DNA of 64,000 bases from an uncultured Granulosicoccaceae bacterium (GTDB lineage Bacteria; Pseudomonadota; Gammaproteobacteria; Granulosicoccales; Granulosicoccaceae), in contig CALGNZ010000118.1 of NCBI GenBank assembly GCA_937957915.1, forward strand, positions 22,659-86,658, read 5' to 3'. This document shows positions 18,607 through 26,341 of the stretch, in pieces. The notes below the pieces were generated by a model, which saw nothing but the letters and a program-made list of their open reading frames with translations, was not told the origin of the DNA and did no database searches. Each line of letters starts with the position of its first letter. The stretch's first letter is position 1. A program made the position numbers and the translations under genes.

Positions 18607-20598
18607 CTAATCTATTTGACCAATGGCGATGGCGATGATTGTCGATTCAAAAAAGGTAACCTGGCCCTGGTAGTCAACTGCGTTATCGTGCCGCTGTAGC
18701 TTCACTTGTATTTGGCTGGCCCCTGCCAGCTCGGCTTTCTCTGTCGCCATACGCACTACCAGATCACTTGCCCAGCTTGCTGCCTCTTCCAGATCATCAA
18801 ACTCGCGTTGCTGCTCTGGGGCATGAACCATAACCCGCTTCGCGGATACAGGCGTTATAGTCAGTTGTGCAGTCTGCTTGACCTGCCCGACCACCGCGCC
18901 AATGGCATTGGCCACATCAGCATCTGCAGGCACAATCACCTCAGTCTCCAACAGCCGGCTTATCGGCGGATAGAAATTTGAAGCGGGAGCTCCAATGCCC
19001 ACCACAGGCAATGATAATTGCGCTTTCATTCCCAACAAAGAACCGTCTTCTGTATTGCTGACAAACATCTTTCGCAGCAGCGCAGATTCGCGCTGGTGCA
19101 GTCCGATGCCAAACTGTCCTCTGCTATCGTTTAACGCGGCACTGACCAGACACAATGCGGATTCTTCCGATACCTGAGCCAAAATGTCTTTGCAAAAGTC
19201 TTCGGCACTATCCCATGCTCTGCCCAAATTAAATGCGCTGTAGCGACTTAGCAAGGTAGCGCCAAGCACCGACGCTTGCGAATTCCACTGCTCGTGCCAA
19301 CCATTAACATGCGCTGCATCAGTGGGTGTGAAGCCGGCTAAGGTCAATAGCCCCATCTCTATAAGCCGCTTCATTGCCAGTGAAAAATGTCTTTCCGCAA
19401 ACACCGACTGCATCGACTGAGGATTATCAGCTACCTGATCTATCAAGGAGCGCTGCTGCCCGGTCAGCTTCGTGCCAGCATCCGGGTGTCGACGCAATAC
19501 AATAAAACGCGCCATGTTGGTTTTAACCCAGTCTTCTTCAGTGAAAGCCTTAAGCACCTCAAGCACCTGCGGGTGATGAGTGGCCAGGACACACAACGGC
19601 ATTACCTTTTGCGGGCCAATACTGAATGTGCGGGCTTCGCGGTCGTAAAGTATTTCGCTGTCTCCCCCCAGCCCGTGTGTATCTATCTGTACCGCCTCTA
19701 CCATGGTGCGCCAGCCGTTAACGGAGGCACCTTCAGCACTCAGCCTTGGCATTCCATTTCGAATCATTGCCACATCTGTGGTCGTGCCACCGATGTCTGC
19801 TACCAGCATGTCATCAAGGTTAGCTAGAAATTGCGCACCTACAACACTCGCGGCGGGCCCCGAGAGAATGGTTTCGACCGGCGTCTGGCGGGCAAAGTCG
19901 GCACTGACCAGGGTACCGTCACCGCGCACGACCATAAGGGGCGCGGTAATGCCGTTTTCCTTAAGCGTGTTGAGTGTGGCTGAGATCAGGTCTTGTATCA
20001 GAGGTATCAAACGCGCATTGATCAACGCTGTGAGCGCCCGGCGTGGCGCATCAAGAGATGCACTGAGTTCATGCCCACAGCTAACCGGCATACCGGTCTT
20101 TTCTCGAATCAGGTTTTTCAGCGCCAGCTCATGTGCAGAGTTTCTCACCGCAAACATCGACGACACGGCAATAGCCGATACGGTTCCATCGAGCTTTTCC
20201 AGCGCAGTGCTGGCTGCTGCCAGGTCAAGCGCCTCTTTCTCGATGCCACCAGCATCATGACCACCAGTCAGCATTACAATCGGCAGATCACGAGCCGCAT
20301 CGGACAGATTGGCCAACTTGAGTTGAGACGCCCGATAGCCGACCAGAAACAGCGCCGCCCTCGCACCATGCCCTTCTACAATCGAATTCGTGGCCAGCGT
20401 CGTCGACAGACAAACCATACTCACATCTGCCGGGTCTTTGCCTGCCAACACTTGCCGAATAGATGCAGCGATCCCTTCAACCAGGTTGTGTCTGGTTGTC
20501 AGAGACTTGGCTTTAGCAATGACCTGACGACTGGATTGCTCCATGAGAACAGCGTCGGTGTAGGTTCCACCGGTATCTATTCCAAGCCTGAGACTCAT
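18607..20598 (-). CDS. Hydantoinase/oxoprolinase family protein (HyuA-like)
   Basis: A 663-residue ATP-dependent amidohydrolase-type protein. The N-terminal phosphate-binding stretch RLGIDTGGTYTDAVL and the DIGGTTTDVAMIRNG motif are typical of hydantoinase A / 5-oxoprolinase / acetone carboxylase beta subunits. HyuA normally works with a HyuB subunit encoded next to it; no HyuB is found on either side. Substrate could be a hydantoin, 5-oxoproline or a ketone. The start ATG at 20598 is clear. Confidence 0.85.
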   Translation of the reverse strand: MSLRLGIDTGGTYTDAVLMEQSSRQVIAKAKSLTTRHNLVEGIAASIRQVLAGKDPADVSMVCLSTTLATNSIVEGHGARAALFLVGYRASQLKLANLSDAARDLPIVMLTGGHDAGGIEKEALDLAAASTALEKLDGTVSAIAVSSMFAVRNSAHELALKNLIREKTGMPVSCGHELSASLDAPRRALTALINARLIPLIQDLISATLNTLKENGITAPLMVVRGDGTLVSADFARQTPVETILSGPAASVVGAQFLANLDDMLVADIGGTTTDVAMIRNGMPRLSAEGASVNGWRTMVEAVQIDTHGLGGDSEILYDREARTFSIGPQKVMPLCVLATHHPQVLEVLKAFTEEDWVKTNMARFIVLRRHPDAGTKLTGQQRSLIDQVADNPQSMQSVFAERHFSLAMKRLIEMGLLTLAGFTPTDAAHVNGWHEQWNSQASVLGATLLSRYSAFNLGRAWDSAEDFCKDILAQVSEESALCLVSAALNDSRGQFGIGLHQRESALLRKMFVSNTEDGSLLGMKAQLSLPVVGIGAPASNFYPPISRLLETEVIVPADADVANAIGAVVGQVKQTAQLTITPVSAKRVMVHAPEQQREFDDLEEAASWASDLVVRMATEKAELAGASQIQVKLQRHDNAVDYQGQVTFFESTIIAIAIGQID

Positions 20599-20866
20599 CT
20601 AACACACCCCGATTCTTATTTTCACAACTATATAAGCTTATCTGAAATCCCCGGAGATTCCCGAAACGACTGATGCAATCGCATCTTGTCGTAAAAGCCT
20701 ACCCGTTCACAAATCGATAAATCCACACGGCATGGCAAAAGCGGCCGAGCGCGAATTTAGTACTGAAATATCAACCTGAAAGGATTGACAGCTACGACAG
20801 TACTTGAAAACAACCGAACACCTTTTCATTTAACTGATGGCAACACGAGTCGATACGCCCGGTGAT

Positions 20867-21424
20867 ATGAAAAATCATAATGGCTTCACACTCATAGAAC
20901 TACTGATAACAGTAGTCATCCTCGGGATCATGGCATCAATTGCCGTACCCAATTTCGGCACCTTCGTGCGCAATAGTCAGCGCTCGGGTGCCTACAACGC
21001 TTTGGCAGGCACGATCAATCTGGCTCGCCTTGAAGCGATCAAACGATCACGGGTTGTCGTACTTTGCGCCAGTAATAATTCGACCAGTTGTCAAACGTCT
21101 GTTACAGCCAACTGGAACGACGGCTGGCTGGTCTTTGTCGATGAAAACGGTGATGGTGTTCTGGATGCAGGAGAGACTGTTTTAAAACGGGAAGACCCTG
21201 GTGCCAACGGACTCACTATTACCAGCAGCCTCGGCGCGTTGATTTCCCTTGCGCCACGTGGACGGCTTCGCGATCAGGGCACAGTGTTGATTTGCGATGG
21301 TAGCGATGCGGAAAAAGCAATGGCGCTCAATCTCTGGGTGACCGGACTGGGCCGTATCGCCACAGATAGTGATGGCGATGGCATTGTCGAAGACATCGCC
21401 GGCGCCAACGTCACCTGTCAGTAA
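20867..21424 (+). CDS. fimT: Type IV pilus minor pilin FimT/GspH-like (first set)
   Basis: Minor pseudopilin that would help prime assembly of type IV pilus fibres. I use the ATG at 20867, which puts the prepilin peptidase site at MKNHNG|FTLIELLITVVILG (cleavage after G6, Glu at +5); the longer in-frame start at 20837 adds ten unlikely residues. At 185 residues it has the GspH/FimT shape: a long N-terminal helix, then a beta-rich globular part with a Cys pair (CASNNSTSC). First gene of fimT-pilV-pilW-pilX. Confidence 0.88.
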   Translation: MKNHNGFTLIELLITVVILGIMASIAVPNFGTFVRNSQRSGAYNALAGTINLARLEAIKRSRVVVLCASNNSTSCQTSVTANWNDGWLVFVDENGDGVLDAGETVLKREDPGANGLTITSSLGALISLAPRGRLRDQGTVLICDGSDAEKAMALNLWVTGLGRIATDSDGDGIVEDIAGANVTCQ

Positions 21425-21460
21425 TACCCTGTTTGATACGTAAAATGAGTAATAGATATC

Positions 21461-21946
21461 GTGAATAGCAAAAGACATTCTGGCGGCTTTGCCATGATCG
21501 AGGTATTGCTGGCTGTTGTTGTCCTTGCGATTGGCCTGTTGGCAGGGTCAAAGATGCAACTACTTGGCCTCAACGCCACTCAGGGTGCGATGATGCGATC
21601 TCATGCCAGCATGGCTGTTAACGACATTATTGATCGCATGCGTGTCAACCCTGATGGCGTCAAGGCAGGCGCCTACGATGGAGCGTCTACTGATTCACCG
21701 CCCGGAGATCCTGGCTGCGCTGATCTGGGGTGTACTCCCACGGAACTCGCGCAACATGATCTGAGAGTCTGGGCAAGTTACTTTGGCAAGGCTCAGGGCA
21801 CTGACACGGCTGTCGCTATACACAAAGCCACAGGTAGCATCGAAGTCAGTGCAGCAACGCAAGTCCGAACTGTTACTGTCACATGGGAAGAATTAGTCGA
21901 AGGTGAGATCGAGGTCCGATCAGTGGCCGTTGGCGTTCGTCTTTAA
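21461..21946 (+). CDS. pilV: Type IV pilus minor pilin PilV-like (first set)
   Basis: Minor pilin of 161 residues starting at a GTG. The prepilin site is SGG|FAMIEVLLAVVVLAIGLL (cleavage after G9), and the PilV pattern of a helix followed by RSHASMAVNDIIDRMRVNP is clear. It is followed closely by pilW. The order FimT-PilV-PilW-PilX is that of the initiation complex, which nucleates pilus assembly and carries the tip adhesin. Confidence 0.87.
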   Translation: MNSKRHSGGFAMIEVLLAVVVLAIGLLAGSKMQLLGLNATQGAMMRSHASMAVNDIIDRMRVNPDGVKAGAYDGASTDSPPGDPGCADLGCTPTELAQHDLRVWASYFGKAQGTDTAVAIHKATGSIEVSAATQVRTVTVTWEELVEGEIEVRSVAVGVRL

Positions 21947-21968
21947 GCACAGAAAATCAGGGTCAATC

Positions 21969-23054
21969 ATGAATCACAAACAATCCGGTTACTCGCTAAT
22001 CGAGTTGATGATCGCTTCCGTTATTGGGCTGGTAGTACTGTCAGGTGCGGTTACTATATTCACCAGTAACAAGGCATCTCAGTCCTTGTCTCTCGGCATG
22101 TCCCAGGTGCAGGAAAACGGGCGAGTCGCGTTGGATATTATCGCCAATGGTCTGCGCCTGGCCGGCTACCAGGGGTGCACCAACGGCATCCAGGAGCCGG
22201 TAGTGCTTGCGAACACTGCTCCTCCTATTTCCCTGGTCAGCGAGTCAGTCTGGGGCTCCAGATTCGATGGCAGCATGTGGGTCCCGTCACGTCCCGCTGA
22301 CCTGAACCAGATTGGCAATATGCCCATTGCCGACACTGACGTTATTTACGTCAAGCACGGAAGTGGAAGAGCAACAATTCTAAACGCACCGGGTATGGCA
22401 GACGCGAACGTCAATCCTATTATCCTGGCCAGGAACCCCGATCAACTGGATGTTGGAGATCTGGTGATGATTTCCGATTGCATAGGCTCCGATATCTTTC
22501 GCGCCACACTGGTGTCACCTGGTACAACCAATGTAGCGGTAGGTTTCAATGCCGTTGACAACAGCCAGGCTAACCTGAGCAGAGCCTATACCGTAACCGG
22601 CAACCCCGCTTTCGACCCGATGAGGGTGATGCGATTTGAATCAAATGCCTATTTCGTCGCCGACAGCGGACGTATTGACAAGGCAGGCCAGAGCATCAGA
22701 TCTCTTTTCGTACTCGATACCACAGCATCACCGATTGGCGCCCCCACAGAATTGGTAGAAGGAGTGGAGAACCTGCAGGTCGTCTACGGCGAGCGTCTGG
22801 CCAATGGCTCAATACGCTATTTACCCGCGGATGATGCAAATCTGGATATGGCGAAGGTCACCAGTGTACAAGTCGGATTACTGCTCAGGTCAGTCGATCA
22901 AATATCATCACGAGAAGACAGCAAAACTTATCTTGTTGCCAATCGGGAAATAGGGCCACCAGGCGGCAGTACAACGATCAGCCATACTGGTGGAAGGTAC
23001 TTACGAGCGGCATTTAATACAACAGTGCGTCTTCGCAATCGCGCCTTGCCCTAA
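21969..23054 (+). CDS. pilW: Type IV pilus minor pilin PilW-like (first set)
   Basis: Minor pilin of 361 residues from the ATG at 21969. Prepilin site NHKQSG|YSLIELMIASVIGLVVLSG, with Tyr instead of the usual Phe at +1, which is tolerated. The following QENGRVALDIIANGLRLAGYQGC is the PilW signature. An upstream in-frame start overlapping pilV is unlikely because it would bury the cleavage site. It is about 80 residues longer than the second PilW of this window. Confidence 0.88.
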   Translation: MNHKQSGYSLIELMIASVIGLVVLSGAVTIFTSNKASQSLSLGMSQVQENGRVALDIIANGLRLAGYQGCTNGIQEPVVLANTAPPISLVSESVWGSRFDGSMWVPSRPADLNQIGNMPIADTDVIYVKHGSGRATILNAPGMADANVNPIILARNPDQLDVGDLVMISDCIGSDIFRATLVSPGTTNVAVGFNAVDNSQANLSRAYTVTGNPAFDPMRVMRFESNAYFVADSGRIDKAGQSIRSLFVLDTTASPIGAPTELVEGVENLQVVYGERLANGSIRYLPADDANLDMAKVTSVQVGLLLRSVDQISSREDSKTYLVANREIGPPGGSTTISHTGGRYLRAAFNTTVRLRNRALP

Positions 23055-23076
23055 CCAATACGCCTTGGAGCAGTAA

Positions 23077-23514
23077 ATGCAGCATTCAATACAAAAACAA
23101 CAGGGCGCAACACTATTCGTTGCCCTGATTATTCTGGTTGTGGTGACACTCATCGGTGTCACGGCTATGAAAAACGCCAATGTCGAAGAGCAAATGTCAT
23201 CGAACCTCTATCAAAAGAACCTGACTTTTCAGGCATCTGAAAGTGCCGTCGAATCAACGATTAACAATTTCGCCCTGATTCAGGCTGCGATGACCTCAAA
23301 CGTGCCCGTTGTGCAAAACGTTGATGTCCCTATTCCAAATACAACTGCTACTGTCACATATGCATCCGCCGGATCCGGCATGGCGGTCGGAAGCTCTGCG
23401 AACCTGTTTAGCGGCATGCGCTTAATGATTACAGCAACCGGACAGATACCGGACTTAAATGCAAGAACAGTGACCGTGCATGGCGTAGTCAGACTTGCAC
23501 CAGGCGGCGGCTAG
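23077..23514 (+). CDS. pilX: Type IV pilus minor pilin PilX-like (first set)
   Basis: A 145-residue minor pilin with PilX features: a short positively charged leader ending QQG|ATLFVALIILVVVTLIGVTA and then the conserved EEQMSSNLYQKNLTFQASE motif (the 'E-M-N...AFQAAE' pattern). It ends the first minor-pilin set. No pilY1 follows it here; the next genes start a second full set. Confidence 0.87.
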   Translation: MQHSIQKQQGATLFVALIILVVVTLIGVTAMKNANVEEQMSSNLYQKNLTFQASESAVESTINNFALIQAAMTSNVPVVQNVDVPIPNTTATVTYASAGSGMAVGSSANLFSGMRLMITATGQIPDLNARTVTVHGVVRLAPGGG

Positions 23515-23868
23515 AATTAGCGATCCGATTTATCTGTCACCGAGCGCCAAAGACTCGACACATGACACGCGCGAGGGCACGAATCTACGTGCCTTTACCT
23601 GATTAGAGTATTCTGCACTTCCATTTTTCTAATGCCAACTGGTCCGGATGATCAGTCGGCGACCAATCGGCAACAACAGGTTACCTTTTTTCACGCCAGG
23701 CTCCGTCTTAAACAACAAGAGCTGCCGAATGACACGTACTACTGACCTTCATTCCTGCTTATTAAATTCCCCAAAATCTAAAACCTGACGCATTGCTCGC
23801 AACTGCCATACCCATTGGCGTGAGATTTGCGATAACCCTCCGGTCTATTCGTGTTCAACCGTGAGGTT
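23515..23868 (+). other. Intergenic gap between the two minor-pilin sets
   Basis: I see no gene in these 354 bases. A weak terminator-like hairpin lies at 23573-23596 (9 pairs including two G-U, loop AATCTA, followed by TTTACC). The rest is presumably the promoter region of the second set, but I cannot name a promoter with confidence. Confidence 0.5.
23573..23596 (+). terminator. Possible weak terminator after the first pilX
   Basis: The stem GAGGGCACG/CGTGCCTTT with a 6-base loop lies about 60 bases past the pilX stop. Only a short U-stretch belongs to its 3' arm, so termination may be partial. Confidence 0.35.
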
Positions 23869-24408
23869 ATGAAATTTCCTGCATTACATAACAGTCGCGG
23901 CATCACGCTAATCGAGCTTTTGATAGTAATCGTCATCGTTGGCGTGCTAGCTGGTTTGGCGGGGCCAAACTTCTCCACACTGATGGCAGAAAGATCAGTC
24001 GCTGCAGAGACGAGACGTGTCATAAGCACACTGAAACTTGCTCGCAGCGAAGCCCGCGCCAGAGGCTCCATTGTGACTCTCAGCCGAGCAGGCAGCCAGG
24101 ACTGGAGTGGCCCCATCGATATTTATGTCGATGTAACCGCTGCTAATCAGCCCCTCAACGGTGCCGATGACCTGGTAAGAAGCGAAGCCCCATCCAACCG
24201 ATCAGTCAGTGCTGTGGATGATCAGGATTCCAGCGACACCTGGATTAGTTTCAACATGAAAGGCTGGTTGGCCGAGACCAACCCTGTGTTGATCGCAATC
24301 TGTTCGGACGCACTCGACGACTCGTCAGGCATGTACGTTGCTATCAACCGGGTCGGCAAAATTCGCGAGCGCCAGATAGGCTTTGACAGCAGAGGTTGCA
24401 ACCCCTAG
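23869..24408 (+). CDS. fimT: Type IV pilus minor pilin FimT/GspH-like (second set)
   Basis: A 179-residue GspH/FimT pseudopilin. The ATG at 23869 has GTGAGG a few bases ahead and gives a normal short leader: ALHNSRG|ITLIELLIVIVIVGVLAG (cleavage after G11). The +1 residue is Ile rather than Phe. The GspH-type stretch RVISTLKLARSEARARGSIV follows. Its stop codon is directly adjacent to the next ATG (24409), so pilV is translationally coupled. Confidence 0.88.
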   Translation: MKFPALHNSRGITLIELLIVIVIVGVLAGLAGPNFSTLMAERSVAAETRRVISTLKLARSEARARGSIVTLSRAGSQDWSGPIDIYVDVTAANQPLNGADDLVRSEAPSNRSVSAVDDQDSSDTWISFNMKGWLAETNPVLIAICSDALDDSSGMYVAINRVGKIRERQIGFDSRGCNP

Positions 24409-24963
24409 ATGAACAGATTTCAGCGCGGCGTGGGCATGATAGAGGTACTGGTAGCACTGGTCATATTTGCTATCGGGGTCGTCGGCATGGCCGGCCTGCA
24501 GCTTCGCACACTCAGCATGTCGATCGACTCAACGCAACGATCAGTGGCAATCGCCAAAGCGCAGGATCTGGCCGACCGCATCCGCAGCAGCGGTGCAGCG
24601 CCCAGCGAATACGTCGGCACTTACGACAGCACCCTTTGCCCTACTCTACCCGCGAATGTTTGCGCCGACACCGAGTCTGTAGATGCCGCTAACTGCAACT
24701 CGCAACAGATGGCCACCTTCGATGTATGGGAGGTGTTTTGCGCCAGCAGATCAGGCCTCGACAGCAATGTCGTGCAGTGGACGACCGACATCAGCTGTAG
24801 TTCAGGGTGCGCGGGCACAGGCGCGCAGATGACAATTGCAACTACCTGGGAATCAAGAACCGCTGACACCGATGCGAGTGTTGCCGATAACACTGTGACT
24901 AACGCTGATGGTAGCTCACAAAGCGCTGTGATCGATCGTTTAACATTGAGTTTCATACCATGA
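24409..24963 (+). CDS. pilV: Type IV pilus minor pilin PilV-like (second set)
   Basis: A 184-residue minor pilin: leader MNRFQRG|VGMIEVLVALVIFAIGVVG, cleaved after G7 with Glu at +5. SVAIAKAQDLADRIRSSG is the PilV-type continuation. Several cysteines in the globular part could form disulfides. It overlaps pilW by four bases (ATGA) and follows fimT without a gap. Confidence 0.88.
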   Translation: MNRFQRGVGMIEVLVALVIFAIGVVGMAGLQLRTLSMSIDSTQRSVAIAKAQDLADRIRSSGAAPSEYVGTYDSTLCPTLPANVCADTESVDAANCNSQQMATFDVWEVFCASRSGLDSNVVQWTTDISCSSGCAGTGAQMTIATTWESRTADTDASVADNTVTNADGSSQSAVIDRLTLSFIP

Positions 24964-25793
24964 CAGACGAATCTCGACAACCGCGGACCAGATCATCCAC
25001 AAGACAGCGAGGCTTTAATCTGATCGAGCTGATGATAGCTATATTGATCGGCATTTTTGTCAGCTTGATGGTAGTTCAGTACCTGGTAACCTCGTCTCGA
25101 GTCTTTCAGCGTCAGGGTGCGGATTCGAATCTCGAGCAAAATGCTTCGTTTGCCATCTCTTACCTGAGTCAGTTTGTCAGGCAGGCAGGTACAAGGGACA
25201 ACTTCGGCACTGTAGTACCATTTTTTCTTGACGATTGTGATGACGGGCTAAATCCGTGTACCAGCGACGGCACTGGTACTGCGTCAGCTACCGACCCGGC
25301 TACCTCCGATACCATTGCAGTACAAATGCACCCAGCAAACGGGCTTGACTGCACCGGGCAAGCATTTCCCGCCGGCGACCAGCTAGTCAACGTGTTCTAC
25401 ATAGCAGCCTCGACAGAGGACCCCAATATAAACTCGCTCTATTGCCGAGGCTTCAATGCATCCAGTGGCGCCAGAATCTCTGATGGCGTGGCACTGATAG
25501 ATGGCATAGATCAGATGCAAATTCTGTACGGCGTAGCAGACGCAAACGAAAGAATTTATAGCTACTTCGACGCCGCCAGAATACCGCCCGTGAATGGCAG
25601 CGCCGCCCAGGGCTGGGATCGGGTGCGCGCAGTAAAAATTGCAATTCTTGTGTCCGACGGATTTGATACTCAAACAGAAAATCTGGATACACGTTCATAC
25701 CAGTTACTCGACGGACCCGCACTCGGTATAACCGATCGCACTAATCGTCGCGTTTTTTCAACCAGCATTGCTATGAATAGCAAACTGCTATAG
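24960..25793 (+). CDS. pilW: Type IV pilus minor pilin PilW-like (second set)
   Basis: A 277-residue minor pilin with an 18-residue basic leader, RQRG|FNLIELMIAILIGIFVS (Glu at +5), then QNASFAISYLSQFVRQAG, the PilW pattern. It starts inside the pilV stop and is followed by pilX after 12 bases. It differs strongly from the first PilW, so the two sets are old duplicates or were acquired separately. Confidence 0.88.
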   Translation: MTDESRQPRTRSSTRQRGFNLIELMIAILIGIFVSLMVVQYLVTSSRVFQRQGADSNLEQNASFAISYLSQFVRQAGTRDNFGTVVPFFLDDCDDGLNPCTSDGTGTASATDPATSDTIAVQMHPANGLDCTGQAFPAGDQLVNVFYIAASTEDPNINSLYCRGFNASSGARISDGVALIDGIDQMQILYGVADANERIYSYFDAARIPPVNGSAAQGWDRVRAVKIAILVSDGFDTQTENLDTRSYQLLDGPALGITDRTNRRVFSTSIAMNSKLL

Positions 25794-25805
25794 GGCTGCT
25801 GCGAA

Positions 25806-26306
25806 ATGATTGCCAGACATCAAACAGGAGCGACGGTAATTATCGCTCTGGTAGCGCTCATTGTTCTGACGGTTGCTGGCATGGCAACGATGGGAGATCT
25901 GCTCCTTCAGTCAACAACAATACGCAACGAGCAATTTCGACAAAAAGTATTCTATGCCGCATCCAGCGAACTAAACGCAATCGTCGGCGAGGTGAACAGT
26001 AACGGATCATCAGAAGACGACTTGTTAATCGATGCTCTTTTGAATAACAAGATCGGCTCAAGTGAGTATGAAATGAACTTTGGCACAACCTCGGTACCGA
26101 CTCGATCTACAACACACGACGTCCTTTTACAAAACGTTTCTATAACTGCAAGAAGGAATGATCTCCTAGGCTGCAGCGGCGAAAGCGTCGGCAAGGTAAA
26201 GGTATTGGCAGGGGTAATAAGCGCGACCGCCCGGCTTGATGATGGCAAGCAAACTGGCGGAATTCGTTCGACCCAGCAACAACGATATGTTTACTGTTGG
26301 CCATAG
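25806..26306 (+). CDS. pilX: Type IV pilus minor pilin PilX-like (second set)
   Basis: A 166-residue PilX-like minor pilin: MIARHQTG|ATVIIALVALIVLTVAG, then IRNEQFRQKVFYAASSELN, a degenerate form of the PilX E-N-AFQAAE motif. It lies directly upstream of pilY1, the usual place for PilX, whose role is to present PilY1 at the pilus tip. Confidence 0.85.
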   Translation: MIARHQTGATVIIALVALIVLTVAGMATMGDLLLQSTTIRNEQFRQKVFYAASSELNAIVGEVNSNGSSEDDLLIDALLNNKIGSSEYEMNFGTTSVPTRSTTHDVLLQNVSITARRNDLLGCSGESVGKVKVLAGVISATARLDDGKQTGGIRSTQQQRYVYCWP

Positions 26307-26341
26307 CTATCACGACGCAACGACTTGGCAGAACTGATCAC

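Noticed and set aside
19703..20260. 185-codon plus-strand frame
   Set aside because: Antisense to the hydantoinase gene, which has clear family motifs.
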